A DNA stretch of 64,000 nucleotides from G963662605 sp963667005 (GTDB lineage: Bacteria > Bacteroidota > Ignavibacteria > Ignavibacteriales > Ignavibacteriaceae): contig OY762937.1 of the NCBI GenBank assembly GCA_963667005.1, positions 992,001-1,056,000 on the forward strand. Direction: 5' to 3'. The translations under genes and the position numbers were made by a program. Below, piece by piece: positions 52,821 to 62,226 of this stretch (within the stretch, counting starts at the first letter, position 1; the number at the start of each line of letters is the position of its first letter). The notes under the pieces were generated by a model. It was not told the DNA's origin and searched no databases. It saw nothing but the letters and a program-made list of their open reading frames with translations.

Positions 52821-53291
52821 TCAGTCATTTGTTGAAAAATAATATCTGAATCCCGCTCCGGCGTCGAGCGACATACCGAAGTGTTGGTATGTAACGACAA
52901 TCGGGGCGATTTCTGCATAAAACTCAAATGGCACTTTATGAATAGGATACCACATGATGCCGCCGATAAACCGTACTCCCTGCTTTGCTGTCGCATCTTT
53001 TCTTGCCGCGTAGCTTACTCCGATGCCGTAGTGCAAAGCAAATTTTTCCCTTGTGTGAAATGCATCCGGTTTATGCCATAAATAATCCAGATGCAAAGTC
53101 ATTCTGTTGTTTTTCATTGCCGGTGAAAAGCCGACTGCAAATTCGATAGCATTTGTTTCATCTATCCAGCGCTTTGCATCAAAACCACATGGCTCACCAA
53201 ATACTATTCCCACACCAAGACCCTCGGTTTGAGAATAGCTGCGACATGAAAACAGTAAAAGGAAAAATAAAAACAGTAGCGTTTTTTTCAA
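52821..53291 (-). CDS. Hypothetical outer-membrane-type protein
   Basis: A 156-residue exported protein (KKTLLFLFFLLLFSCRSYSQ) with beta-rich, glycine/aromatic patterned sequence (EGLGVGIVFGEPCGFDAKRW, AGAGFRYYF) as in small outer-membrane barrels. The LFSC stretch could be read as a weak lipobox, but a SPI cut after SYSQ is more likely. It precedes the PAP2 gene by 6 bp, probably one operon. Confidence 0.65.
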   Translation of the reverse strand: MKKTLLFLFFLLLFSCRSYSQTEGLGVGIVFGEPCGFDAKRWIDETNAIEFAVGFSPAMKNNRMTLHLDYLWHKPDAFHTREKFALHYGIGVSYAARKDATAKQGVRFIGGIMWYPIHKVPFEFYAEIAPIVVTYQHFGMSLDAGAGFRYYFSTND

Positions 53292-53441
53292 ACAATGCCG
53301 ATTTAATTGAAAATATACATCAAGTTAGCGAAAAATATTTATTTTCAAAATAAGTGAAGCTGGTGTGTTTTCTGTTCAATTGAATAATTTTCCTTATTTT
53401 TGACGAATTAAGATGCTTATCTAATGCGGAAGAAAGGTTTT

Positions 53442-54680
53442 ATGGAACAAGGAACGGCAAAAGTTAACCTTCGTGCACTTTTTAACACAACAGTACTGGT
53501 GTCAGCTCTCGGCTACTTTGTTGATATTTATGATTTGATCATTTTTAGTATTGTCCGCGTGCCGAGTCTCACTACGCTTGGTGTGCCCCAAAAAGAACTG
53601 GGCAATGTCGGCCTGACGATACTTAATATGCAGATGGCGGGAATGCTTGTTGGCGGTATTCTTTGGGGAATACTGGGCGATAAGAAAGGCAGATTGTCTG
53701 TGTTGTTCGGTTCTATACTATTGTATTCCATTGCGAATTTTGCCAACGCCTTCGTTCCAAATACCGATTTGTATGCATTATTGAGATTTGTTGCCGGTGT
53801 CGGATTAGCAGGGCAGTTAGGTGCTGCGGTGACACTGGTCAGCGAAGTAATGCCGAAAGAGACACGCGGTTACGGTACAGCATTGGTCGCAACTATCGGT
53901 GTAACGGGTGCGATATTTGCCGCGATAGTCGGCGAGCTGTTTACCTGGCAGATTGCTTATATCATCGGCGGTATACTGGGATTTGTTCTGCTGCTTACCA
54001 GAATGCATATGTTTGAGTCAGGTATCTTTAAAACCGTACAAACCGCCAATGTTGTTAAAGGAAAATTCACCTCATTGTTTACTTCACGCGACCGTTTTTT
54101 CCGGTATCTCAACTGCATTCTGATAGGACTGCCGATCTGGTTTGTTGTAGGCGTGCTTGTAACGCTGTCACCGGAATTCGGAAGGCTGCTCGGTTATAAC
54201 GATCCGATTATCGCAGGGCGTGCCGTCATGTTCACCTATACCGGATTAATATTCGGCGATTTTCTGTCTGGATTTATCAGCCAGCTATTAAAAAGCAGAA
54301 GAAAGATCGTGCTTTTCTTTTTACTTTCAACACTCACATTTATTTTAATCTATTTATTCCTTCCGGGAAAAAGTGCGGCATATTTCTACTCGCTTTGTTT
54401 TGCTCTCGGTTTTTCAATCGGATATTGGGCGGTGTTTGTTACGGTTGCCTCGGAACAATTCGGTACGAATTTGCGTGCAACAGTAACAATAACAGTCCCC
54501 AATTTTGTGCGCGGTGCCGTAGTGGTTCTTGTTTCGGCATTCAAATGGTTAATTCCAATGATAGGTATGGTGCATGCGGCATTAATTGTTTCGGTTGTTA
54601 GCATCGCAATCGCAATTACATCCCTCTACCATTTGCATGAAACATTCGGCCGGGATTTGAATTTTACTGAAGAGGTATAA
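53442..54680 (+). CDS. Major facilitator superfamily transporter
   Basis: A 412-residue, 12-helix transporter. After the first helix the loop between helices 2 and 3 reads GDKKGRLSVL, the MFS signature, and helix 4 has LLRFVAGVGLAGQLGAAVTL. It resembles metabolite:H+ symporters or sugar-phosphate-type MFS. I start at the ATG of MEQGTAKVN, behind AGAAAGG, rather than six codons earlier. The substrate is unknown; no linked catabolic genes point to one. Confidence 0.85.
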   Translation: MEQGTAKVNLRALFNTTVLVSALGYFVDIYDLIIFSIVRVPSLTTLGVPQKELGNVGLTILNMQMAGMLVGGILWGILGDKKGRLSVLFGSILLYSIANFANAFVPNTDLYALLRFVAGVGLAGQLGAAVTLVSEVMPKETRGYGTALVATIGVTGAIFAAIVGELFTWQIAYIIGGILGFVLLLTRMHMFESGIFKTVQTANVVKGKFTSLFTSRDRFFRYLNCILIGLPIWFVVGVLVTLSPEFGRLLGYNDPIIAGRAVMFTYTGLIFGDFLSGFISQLLKSRRKIVLFFLLSTLTFILIYLFLPGKSAAYFYSLCFALGFSIGYWAVFVTVASEQFGTNLRATVTITVPNFVRGAVVVLVSAFKWLIPMIGMVHAALIVSVVSIAIAITSLYHLHETFGRDLNFTEEV

Positions 54681-54731
54681 TTATACTTAAACGGGCATGA
54701 AATTTTCTTATGCGCTTTTTGTAAAAAAAGA

Positions 54732-54773
54732 TCTGTGAAAATCCGTGTCATCAGTGTCATCCGCGTTCTATGC
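54732..54773. repeat. Single arm of a TAGAAC-type element
   Basis: ATCTGTGAAAATCCGTGTCA followed by TCAGTGTCATCCGCGTTCTA matches the right arm of the elements at 37066-37232 and 46682-46822. No left arm is present, so this is a solo remnant. Confidence 0.6.
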
Positions 54774-54909
54774 TTGAGTGCGCTAAAATGGTAGGTAAAA
54801 GGTCCATTTATGGAAAAATAACGCCGTATTTCACGGTTTTCTTTACATTTACGCTAAAATTCAGTAAAATACCATTCGATATTCAAATTTTTGTTTAGAA
54901 AGCCGCGTT

Positions 54910-55977
54910 ATGCTACAAATTAAAAAAGAACTTCTTACCCGCACTGAAAAAGTTAAACTCCCTGAGAAACTCGGATTCGGTATTCATTATACCGATCACA
55001 TGTTCACGATGGATTATTCTGCTCAGAAAGGATGGCATAATCCGACCATTTGCGCGGTGAGTGATTTTTCTCTGCATCCGGCCTCAACATTTTTCCATTA
55101 CGGACAAGCATTGTTTGAAGGACTGAAAGTTTTTAAACAGGCAAACGGCAACATTGTTATGTTTCGTGCAGATAAACATTTCCAAAGACAGAACAATTCT
55201 GCTCGCAGATTATGTATGCCTGAAATGCCGGTAGAAACCTGTCTTGAAGCACTTGCTGAATTAGTTAAAGTTGAAAAGGACTGGATCCCCTCGAAAGAAG
55301 GTGAGTCGCTCTATGTCCGTCCATTTATGTTCGGCACAGATGTAGCTCTTGGTGTTCACACTTCAACAACATATAAATATGTTATTCTGTTATCTCCTGT
55401 CGGTGCTTACTATGCCGAAGGTTTTAAACCGGTTAAAATTTTGATACAGGATGAATACGTTCGCGCGGTACGCAAAGGTATGGGTGAGTGCAAGACTCCC
55501 GGTAATTATGCGGCAAGCATGATCGGAGGGGAGATTGCGCATAAAGAAGGCTACACGCAAGTGCTCTGGCTTGATGCGGTTGAATTAAAGTATCTTGAAG
55601 AAGTTGGCACGATGAATATGTTTGTTGCCTTCAACGATGAAATTGTTACCCCTGCGTTAACCGGCGGTATTCTTCCGGGTGTTACCCGTATGACGGTATT
55701 GCAGATTCTTAAGGAGTGGGGACTCAACGTTACCGAAAGACAAGTCAGCATTGACGAAGTTATTACCCGCTATGATAAAGGCGAGGTTGTGGATATGTTT
55801 GGAACCGGAACAGCTGCAATTATCTCTTCTGTCGGTGAGTTGAAGTTTAAAGATAAAATTATGAAGATCAACAACGGCCAAACCGGAGAGCTTGCTCAAA
55901 AATTATTTGAGTACATTACCGGAGTTCAATATGGACACCGTCCGGATACGCACGGATGGATAATCCCCGTTAAATAA
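54910..55977 (+). CDS. ilvE: Branched-chain amino acid aminotransferase
   Basis: A 355-residue fold-type IV PLP enzyme transaminating Leu, Ile and Val with 2-oxoglutarate. Seen: FFHYGQALFEGLKVFKQ, RRLCMPEMP, SLYVRPFMFGTDVALGV, KTPGNYAASMIGGEIAHKEG around the PLP lysine region (AHKEGYTQVLWLDAVE), EEVGTMNMFV and GILPGVTRMTVLQ. Length matches the type 2 (eukaryote-like) ilvE group. A terminator follows. Confidence 0.95.
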   Translation: MLQIKKELLTRTEKVKLPEKLGFGIHYTDHMFTMDYSAQKGWHNPTICAVSDFSLHPASTFFHYGQALFEGLKVFKQANGNIVMFRADKHFQRQNNSARRLCMPEMPVETCLEALAELVKVEKDWIPSKEGESLYVRPFMFGTDVALGVHTSTTYKYVILLSPVGAYYAEGFKPVKILIQDEYVRAVRKGMGECKTPGNYAASMIGGEIAHKEGYTQVLWLDAVELKYLEEVGTMNMFVAFNDEIVTPALTGGILPGVTRMTVLQILKEWGLNVTERQVSIDEVITRYDKGEVVDMFGTGTAAIISSVGELKFKDKIMKINNGQTGELAQKLFEYITGVQYGHRPDTHGWIIPVK

Positions 55978-55997
55978 CATCATACGACATTATGCAC

Positions 55998-56025
55998 AAA
56001 AGCCGTCCCTAACCCGGACGGCTTT
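55998..56025 (+). terminator. Terminator of ilvE
   Basis: AAAAGCCGTCC pairs with GGACGGCTTT, about 20 bp after the ilvE stop codon. The T run is short (TTT). Confidence 0.75.
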
Positions 56026-56049
56026 CGTAATTAAAACACATTAAAATAG

Positions 56050-56520
56050 AATTCTCGCAAAGACGCTAAAACGCAAAAGTTAAGGGGAGAGAAATGACGG
56101 AAAATGAACTAGCGAAAATTATCGTTGATAAAGCCTACCATATTCATAAACAACTTGGTCCGGGATTGCTGGAATCGGTTTATGAAAATATTCTTGTACA
56201 TGAACTAAAGAAAGCAAATCTTCAAATTGCAAGACAAGTTCCAATTCAATTCAGGTACGACGATATTGTTTTTGAAGACGCATTCCGGGCTGATATAATT
56301 GTAGAGAATAAAGTCTTGATTGAGTTAAAATCAATTGACGCCATATCTTCGGTCCACTTCAAACAAACCTTGACATATATAAAACTAATGAACTTAAAAT
56401 TAGGTCTTCTTATTAACTTCAACGAAGCTTATATACAAAAGGGCATCCGCCGCGTAGCGAATGGAATGCCAGAAGAATTTTCTTAAAAATAATTAGCGTT
56501 TTTGCGCCTTTGCGAGAATT
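56050..56520 (+). mobile_element. Candidate element carrying a GxxExxY gene
   Basis: A 471-bp unit bounded by 25-bp inverted repeats that agree at 23 positions: left end AATTCTCGCAAAGACGC (56050 on), right end GCGCCTTTGCGAGAATT (to 56520). The only gene inside is the GxxExxY protein at 56094-56486. A fragment of the same CGCAAAG motif occurs at 31043-31068. No target duplication is evident at the outer ends. The transposition mechanism is unknown. Confidence 0.7.
56094..56486 (+). CDS. GxxExxY protein (PDDEXK_3-type nuclease fold)
   Basis: A 130-residue protein of the GxxExxY family, with the name-giving motif in LGPGLLESVYENIL (about 21-35). A PD-(D/E)xK-like core follows: FRADIIVENKVLIELKSID, in which Asp, Glu and Lys could form the metal site. 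Family members are predicted nucleases of unknown function, often present in several copies in environmental bacteria. The ATG has a good site (AAGGGGAGAG). The gene is framed by inverted repeats. Confidence 0.88.
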   Translation: MTENELAKIIVDKAYHIHKQLGPGLLESVYENILVHELKKANLQIARQVPIQFRYDDIVFEDAFRADIIVENKVLIELKSIDAISSVHFKQTLTYIKLMNLKLGLLINFNEAYIQKGIRRVANGMPEEFS

Positions 56521-56527
56521 ATAATCC

Positions 56528-58213
56528 TTATCTTGTTAGGTGACGGTATTTGATTCTATGCGGTTGATCGGCTTCGATGCCTAATCTTTCTTTCCGCTTT
56601 TCTTCATATTCCGAGTAATTTCCTTCAAAGAACACAACTTTGCTTTCACCTTCAAATGCAAGGATATGTGTTGCTATTCTATCAAGGAACCAGCGGTCGT
56701 GACTGATAATCAGTGCACATCCGGCAAAGTTTTCCAAACCTTCTTCAAGCGCCCGCATCGTGTTGACGTCCAAGTCATTGGTCGGCTCATCAAGAAGCAA
56801 AACGTTAGCTTCTTCCCGCAGGATGAGTGCCGTATGAACGCGGTTTCTTTCACCGCCTGAAAGGAATCCGACTTTCTTCTGCTGATCACCGCCCGAAAAA
56901 TTAAACTGTGCAACGTACGCGCGGCTGTTGATCTGACGGTTACCCATCATGATAACATCTTCGCCGCCGGAGATTTGTTCCCATATTGTTTTTTCCGGAT
57001 CGAGCACGGTTCTGCTCTGATCAACGTAGGCAAGTTTCACCGTCTCGCCGATTTTAATTGTTCCTTTATCAGGTGATTCCTGTCCCACGATCATTCTGAA
57101 CAGTGTGGTTTTACCTGCACCGTTGGGACCGATAATACCGACGATAGCGCCGGGAGGGATAGCGAAGGTCATATCTTCAACAAGGATATTATCGCCGTAT
57201 GCCTTTAAAACATTTTCCGCATCAATAACAACGTTACCGAGCCGTGGTCCGGCTGGAATATATATCTGTAATTCTTTTTCGCGGGCTTCGTTTTTCTGCG
57301 TCAATAAATTTTCATACGCTGTAACTCTTGCCTTGGATTTAGCGTGCCGGGCTTTGGGCGACATGCGTATCCAGTCCAGTTCACGCATCAATGTTTTTTG
57401 TCTGTCGCTTTCGTGTTTTTCTTCAAGCTTTAATCGGGCTTGCTTTTGTTCCAGCCACGATGAATAATTGCCTTTCCACGGAATTCCTTCACCTCTATCT
57501 AATTCGAGAATCCAACCGGCAACGTTATCAAGAAAATATCTATCATGCGTAACTGCAATGACCGTACCTTCGTATTGTTTCAAATGGATTTCAAGCCATG
57601 CTACAGTTTCAGCATCAAGATGGTTAGTCGGTTCATCGAGCAAAAGAATATCGGGCTTCGTTAAAAGTAAACGGCAAAGAGCAACACGGCGTTTTTCACC
57701 ACCTGATAATACGGTTACCGAAGTATCGCCGGGAGGGCAGCGAAGGGCATCCATTGCCATTTCAAGACGGGAATCCAAATCCCACGCGTTGTGAGCATCC
57801 AATTTTTCTTGAACTTCGCCCTGCTTTTCAAGCAGTGCGGTCATTTCATCGTCATCCATCGGCTCGCCGAATTTTTCATTGATGGCGTTAAACTCGTTCA
57901 TGAGATCAACAATAGGCTGAACTGCTTCTTCAACAATCTGTTTAACGGTTTTGGCAGGATCAAGCTCCGGCTCCTGTGGCAGATATCCGATTGTGTATCC
58001 GGGGGAGACGGCTGTTTCGCCGTTGAATTCTTTTTCCACGCCGGCGAGGATTTTTAATAACGTACTTTTTCCGGATCCGTTCAGACCGATGACGCCGATC
58101 TTTGCGCCGTAGAAATACGAAAGATAAATATCTTTCAGTACGGCCTTCTGGTTATAGTACTTGCTGACGCCGATCATTGAATAAATTATTTTATTGGGTT
58201 CGTTGCTGCTCAT
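56528..58213 (-). CDS. ettA: Energy-dependent translational throttle protein
   Basis: A 561-residue ABC-F protein that binds the ribosomal E site and gates entry into the elongation cycle according to ATP level. Two ATPase cassettes are visible: Walker A GLNGSGKST and GPNGAGKTT, signatures LSGGEKRRVALCRLLL and LSGGERNRVHTALIL, and Walker B LLLDEPTNHLD and LLLDEPTNDLD. An EttA-type arm lies between them in cassette 1 (around EFNAINEKFGEPMDDDEMTA), with the linker DWIRMSPKARHAKSKAR. Soluble, no membrane domain. Assignment is firm. Confidence 0.95.
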   Translation of the reverse strand: MSSNEPNKIIYSMIGVSKYYNQKAVLKDIYLSYFYGAKIGVIGLNGSGKSTLLKILAGVEKEFNGETAVSPGYTIGYLPQEPELDPAKTVKQIVEEAVQPIVDLMNEFNAINEKFGEPMDDDEMTALLEKQGEVQEKLDAHNAWDLDSRLEMAMDALRCPPGDTSVTVLSGGEKRRVALCRLLLTKPDILLLDEPTNHLDAETVAWLEIHLKQYEGTVIAVTHDRYFLDNVAGWILELDRGEGIPWKGNYSSWLEQKQARLKLEEKHESDRQKTLMRELDWIRMSPKARHAKSKARVTAYENLLTQKNEAREKELQIYIPAGPRLGNVVIDAENVLKAYGDNILVEDMTFAIPPGAIVGIIGPNGAGKTTLFRMIVGQESPDKGTIKIGETVKLAYVDQSRTVLDPEKTIWEQISGGEDVIMMGNRQINSRAYVAQFNFSGGDQQKKVGFLSGGERNRVHTALILREEANVLLLDEPTNDLDVNTMRALEEGLENFAGCALIISHDRWFLDRIATHILAFEGESKVVFFEGNYSEYEEKRKERLGIEADQPHRIKYRHLTR

Positions 58214-58245
58214 ATGCTCTCTTGTTGTCTTAATGTATATGCTTG

Positions 58246-59391
58246 TTAATAACTATATGGACTCTCTAAATATTTTTTTGCCTGAGTATGCGAGGCTCCG
58301 TATTCTTTTAATTGTAAAACGCGGTTGTAACATGCAATTGCTTCATTGCGATGCCCCAGAGCATCGTGCATCATTCCGAGGTTAAGTATGGCGTTAACAG
58401 TATATCCAGTCTGCTTATTACCATCGGCGGACTGCGAAAAAGAATCACATCTGCCGAACCATACTAAAGCGCTGTCGGGTTTGTGGTAATCCCGGTAATA
58501 CATGCCCAGATAGTATGAAGCTTCACGTTTTGATTTGGCTGTGTTGTATCCGAATAAATTTCTTTCGCCTTTCGCGTAGACATCTTCGAAGATTGCTTTG
58601 TACTCATCGCGTCTTCCAGATTGAACGCCGATGCGTCCTTTCCATTTTTCAAACACAGGATTGTTGGGGAAATCACTAGTTAGCTGCGTGGAGTATTCCC
58701 ACGCTTTTGTATAATCATGCTCGTAGCTGCTGTATGTTGTCATAAGGAAATAGCGAGCTTCATACTTTGCATATCTACCGTACTTCGCAGTCTCGGTTAA
58801 TTGTGAGATGCCCTGATCTTTATTTCCCGAAGGGAAAAATATCATAAGTGGTTTAATAAGCGGAAAATCGCGTGGAATAACATCCGCGTAGTAATTGTAA
58901 ATTCCAAAACCAAGCTGAACATCCTTATTATTCGGCTCTAGTTTAGCTGCTCTTTGTACAATGGGCAATGCTTCGCGCCCATCATCTGCGGCTTTCAGCC
59001 AGCTTTCGCGAATCGCACGCAACCGCCCGCGGAATCCGATAGCTCCGCCCTTAAAGAATAAGGCGTCAACATTATTTTCGTTTTTATCAAGCAGTTTATC
59101 GCACTGAAAAATTACATCTTCAAGTTTTTCGAAAAACAGATCGTCATATGATTCGTTATCGAGATCAACAAGAATTTTCCACCAGTCAATCATCGCGAGG
59201 AAAAAGCGTCCTGCAGGATGATCCGGGTAATCCGACATCACTGTGCGGAATGTGTGTTCGGCAGAAGAAAATTCCAACCGGTAAATTTCCTGTATGCCGG
59301 ACGAAATTAACGAATCCAAAGCTTTGCTCTGGGAATAGGCCGTAATGGTAAAAAAAGTAATAATTAATGCAAGTTTAGCGATAGTTCGCAC
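58246..59391 (-). CDS. Secreted tetratricopeptide-repeat protein
   Basis: A 381-residue protein with a signal peptide (IAKLALIITFFTITAYSQ) and helical repeats consistent with TPR units (EFSSAEHTFRTVMSDYPDHP, GREALPIVQRAAKLEPNNKD, AILNLGMMHDALGHRNEAIA). Probably periplasmic or outer-membrane associated scaffold; partner unknown. It lies 32 bp upstream of ettA on the same strand, which may only reflect read-through. Confidence 0.78.
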   Translation of the reverse strand: MRTIAKLALIITFFTITAYSQSKALDSLISSGIQEIYRLEFSSAEHTFRTVMSDYPDHPAGRFFLAMIDWWKILVDLDNESYDDLFFEKLEDVIFQCDKLLDKNENNVDALFFKGGAIGFRGRLRAIRESWLKAADDGREALPIVQRAAKLEPNNKDVQLGFGIYNYYADVIPRDFPLIKPLMIFFPSGNKDQGISQLTETAKYGRYAKYEARYFLMTTYSSYEHDYTKAWEYSTQLTSDFPNNPVFEKWKGRIGVQSGRRDEYKAIFEDVYAKGERNLFGYNTAKSKREASYYLGMYYRDYHKPDSALVWFGRCDSFSQSADGNKQTGYTVNAILNLGMMHDALGHRNEAIACYNRVLQLKEYGASHTQAKKYLESPYSY

Positions 59392-59509
59392 TTTTGAATC
59401 CTAATTTTGTCAAATCCATTATTTAAAATAGGAGTTTCGGGCTAATTTTACATAAGTTGAGTATCTTTCAGGTGACAATAATTCGATTTATTCTAATCTT
59501 TGTGCAATT

Positions 59510-60838
59510 ATGCCGGCTAAACAAAACTATAAAACTATTGCGTTAGGTATCTGCGCGATTTTTCTTGAGATCCTGTACCTGCTTTACACAGTTTTATCGG
59601 CATCCCACGGCATTAAGCAGAATATTATGCTGTATATGATTGTGTACGGCATAGCATTTATGGTATTTGGATATTCCTGGTATCTTATTCGGAGTCAGGG
59701 CGAGGCAGCCCCTGTGCAAAAGTGGCTTTTACCTTTTATCATCGTAAGCGGATTGCTGTTCCGGGCTACACTCATCCCGACAGAACATTCGACATCCGAT
59801 GATTATTATCGTTACGTCTGGGAAGGGAAGATGATAGCGAATGGTTATAACCCATACGAATATGCTCCCGGCGATTCGACTTTAAACAAACTTCACTCGA
59901 GCATACTACCGGAAAAAGTAACCTTCAAAAATCTGACCACCATATATCCCCCGGTTGCTCAAGTGGTATTTACTGTGGCATATCTCATCGGCGGCGAAAC
60001 AACTCTCGGATTAAAGGTAATCTTTCTTTTTGCTGAAATCTTCACTCTTCTGCTCATTATAAAGTTGCTGCGATACGCCTGTAAAGACACGCGGTATGTT
60101 TTACTATATGCATGGCTTCCGCTGCCGATAATGGAATACATGATAAACGCGCACATAGATGTTGCAGCTCTGCCGTTTTTTCTGGCGTTTATATTATTTG
60201 TGCTTAAAGAAAAACCTGTACCGGCGGCCATCATGTTTGCCATATGTTTTTTGACGAAGTCATATGCGGTTTTTGCAATTCCATTATTGCTTTATAAAAT
60301 ATCATACAGGAAAATTTTACTGTTTGTCCCGGTTGCATCTGTTATCGTTATTGCGGCCTATATTCCTTTTCTTAATCAGCGCCACTCATTAACCGATATG
60401 CTATCAACATATTTGGTGAACTGGGAATTTAATGGATCGTTTTATAACGTATTTAAATTAATAACACTCGATGGAATTAAGCTGCGAATGATGTGCCTGG
60501 CGCTTTTGGCGATTTCGATTCTCTACGTTTCATTTGCAGTTAAGTTGCCCATGAACAAGCTAACCTGGATATATATTTGTGTTGCAGCCTGCACAACAAC
60601 GGTATATCCATGGTATCTCGGCTGGCTGGCGGTTTTACTTCCGTTCACGGAATTCTATTCTGTCGTGGTTCTGTTTTTTATGATTAATTTTACAAATATT
60701 ACTCCTTACGGACAGATATGGCGTGAACATTATGATGTCATTTTTATAGAATATCTTATTTTTTACTTGGTACTTTTCTTTGATCTTAAACGACACAAGG
60801 AAGAGCTTATTTTCACATACACGGCCGATAAAACATGA
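59510..60838 (+). CDS. GT-C family membrane glycosyltransferase
   Basis: A 442-residue protein with about 11-12 transmembrane helices. The first extracytoplasmic loop contains HSTSDDYYRYVWEGKMIANG, the acidic loop (Asp-Asp) expected of dolichyl/undecaprenyl-phosphate-sugar-dependent GT-C enzymes, followed by NPYEYAPGDSTLN and TTIYPPVAQVVF, the common GT87/PMT-like layout. It would transfer a sugar to a cell-envelope acceptor; donor and acceptor unknown. Stands alone. Confidence 0.78.
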   Translation: MPAKQNYKTIALGICAIFLEILYLLYTVLSASHGIKQNIMLYMIVYGIAFMVFGYSWYLIRSQGEAAPVQKWLLPFIIVSGLLFRATLIPTEHSTSDDYYRYVWEGKMIANGYNPYEYAPGDSTLNKLHSSILPEKVTFKNLTTIYPPVAQVVFTVAYLIGGETTLGLKVIFLFAEIFTLLLIIKLLRYACKDTRYVLLYAWLPLPIMEYMINAHIDVAALPFFLAFILFVLKEKPVPAAIMFAICFLTKSYAVFAIPLLLYKISYRKILLFVPVASVIVIAAYIPFLNQRHSLTDMLSTYLVNWEFNGSFYNVFKLITLDGIKLRMMCLALLAISILYVSFAVKLPMNKLTWIYICVAACTTTVYPWYLGWLAVLLPFTEFYSVVVLFFMINFTNITPYGQIWREHYDVIFIEYLIFYLVLFFDLKRHKEELIFTYTADKT

Positions 60839-60882
60839 AGAAGATATTTATCTCTTTTGAATATCTGCTCTAAGTTACTGCG

Positions 60883-60996
60883 GTAGTTGTCACGGCATTA
60901 GGGAATCGAAAATTTGTACGCGGCCATGTTATTGTCGGCGATATGCATTTTCGGAAATGGAAAATTTATCAGAAGGACAGCTTAAGTAAAGCATAA
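60883..60996 (+). pseudogene. Decayed copy of the downstream lipoprotein gene's 3' end
   Basis: A 37-codon stretch reads ALGNRKFVRGHVIVGDMHFR then KWKIYQ to a stop. It parallels the C-terminus of the lipoprotein at 61073-61543 (AIGVAIIKNCSIVGDIHF then PEVKS). An in-frame stop lies just upstream and no start is available. It appears to be the remnant of a tandem duplicate. Confidence 0.55.
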
Positions 60997-61072
60997 TTTG
61001 ATATTACAACATCCCGTGCCTTTCTTCGGGTTTACACTGTACGGGATTACAATTTATATTTATAGGTGAAAC

Positions 61073-61543
61073 ATGAAAAAGGTCATGCTTTTAGTTGCTT
61101 TGTTGGCCCTGGGGTTGTGCGGCTGCTATCAAAGCGTGCGATTAACTCTTGCCTGCCCAAGGCTCTCTCTTCCGGACTCATTGCGCACTCAAGGTTTGGG
61201 ACGTTATTATGACAAGACAATGGACGTCGAATGGCTGAATATTGAAATCCCTCGAGACAGTGTCGAATCCTATCTAAAAAAAGCAATACCCGATCATCTT
61301 TCACACGCCGGTTCGGATAGTGCGAGGCCTCAATTGATACAAGAGACTTTGGAAAAATCGATCCGGCAGTGGAACTATTACAAGAACAATCTAACCGGTA
61401 ATTATGTGGTGGTAAGCTATGAGAAATATTGGTTTCAGATTGGTTCGGCTATCGGAGTTGCCATAATTAAAAATTGTTCAATAGTCGGCGATATACATTT
61501 TCCGGAAGTAAAAAGTACGCCCCGTGGTGGGGTTGTCAAGTAG
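61073..61543 (+). CDS. Lipoprotein of unknown function
   Basis: A 156-residue lipoprotein: signal MKKVMLLVALLALGLCGC with lipobox LCGC. The mature part (DVEWLNIEIPRDSVESYLKK, SIRQWNYYKNNLTGNYVVVS) is not recognised. Its last 8 bases overlap the convergent membrane-protein gene. A remnant of a second copy lies just upstream. Confidence 0.7.
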   Translation: MKKVMLLVALLALGLCGCYQSVRLTLACPRLSLPDSLRTQGLGRYYDKTMDVEWLNIEIPRDSVESYLKKAIPDHLSHAGSDSARPQLIQETLEKSIRQWNYYKNNLTGNYVVVSYEKYWFQIGSAIGVAIIKNCSIVGDIHFPEVKSTPRGGVVK

Positions 61544-62213
61544 GAGATGATTCCTGCTCGGCCTCCTGAAGTATCTTTAATACAGCCATTTCGCTTTTGT
61601 AAAGGAAAAATATTCCTGTAAAAACAAAAGCAGATGTGACGCAATCCGATATTGAATTAAAATAAAACGGCAAACGAAAATCAAATGTATCAAAAAGAAT
61701 ATATGAAATAGCCGTTATTCCGCAATCCAGCATTATCCCCAGTGTAACGTAAAACAGCGGATCATATTTTAATTCGGTTTGTCCCTTTGCAGTATGCCAG
61801 ACAAAGAATCTTCCTGCGATTATAAGAAGCATTGTATGTAAAACAGACATGCCGATAAAATTATGGCCGCTTGTTCCCTTGAAAAAGAATCCGAGGGCAA
61901 ATACCAATAAACCAACGGGGATGGACATTATAATATAACGCTTGTGCCGCATTGGATAAATAGTAAGATACAACCACGATATGAAAATATATTCAAGGGG
62001 ATAATATATGTATGCCGCTTTAATGTTGTGGATATGGAAAAACGCAGTAACAGTTGAGAACATATCTGCTAAACAATACGTGGTAGCGTAAAAAAACAGA
62101 GGGAGAAAATATCCGGTAGGATTTGGTCTCTTCACAATTATATAAATGAGCAGACCAGCGCTCAGTAACTGAAAAATATGAGATGGAATCGCGTACGGTA
62201 AATAATATCGCAT
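61536..62213 (-). CDS. Seven-helix membrane protein, unknown
   Basis: A 225-residue protein with about seven hydrophobic helices (IFQLLSAGLLIYIIV, YFLPLFFYATTYCLADMF, YIIMSIPVGLLVFALGFFF, YFNSISDCVTSAFVFTGIFF) and a short charged C-terminus. No family is recognised; the layout recalls small 7TM sensor or transporter domains. It begins 13 bp after the T run of a possible attenuator RNA (62227-62410). The start ATG has AGGGG immediately adjacent, an unusually tight ribosome-binding site. Confidence 0.7.
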   Translation of the reverse strand: MRYYLPYAIPSHIFQLLSAGLLIYIIVKRPNPTGYFLPLFFYATTYCLADMFSTVTAFFHIHNIKAAYIYYPLEYIFISWLYLTIYPMRHKRYIIMSIPVGLLVFALGFFFKGTSGHNFIGMSVLHTMLLIIAGRFFVWHTAKGQTELKYDPLFYVTLGIMLDCGITAISYILFDTFDFRLPFYFNSISDCVTSAFVFTGIFFLYKSEMAVLKILQEAEQESSPT

Positions 62214-62226
62214 CCCCTAATATAAT

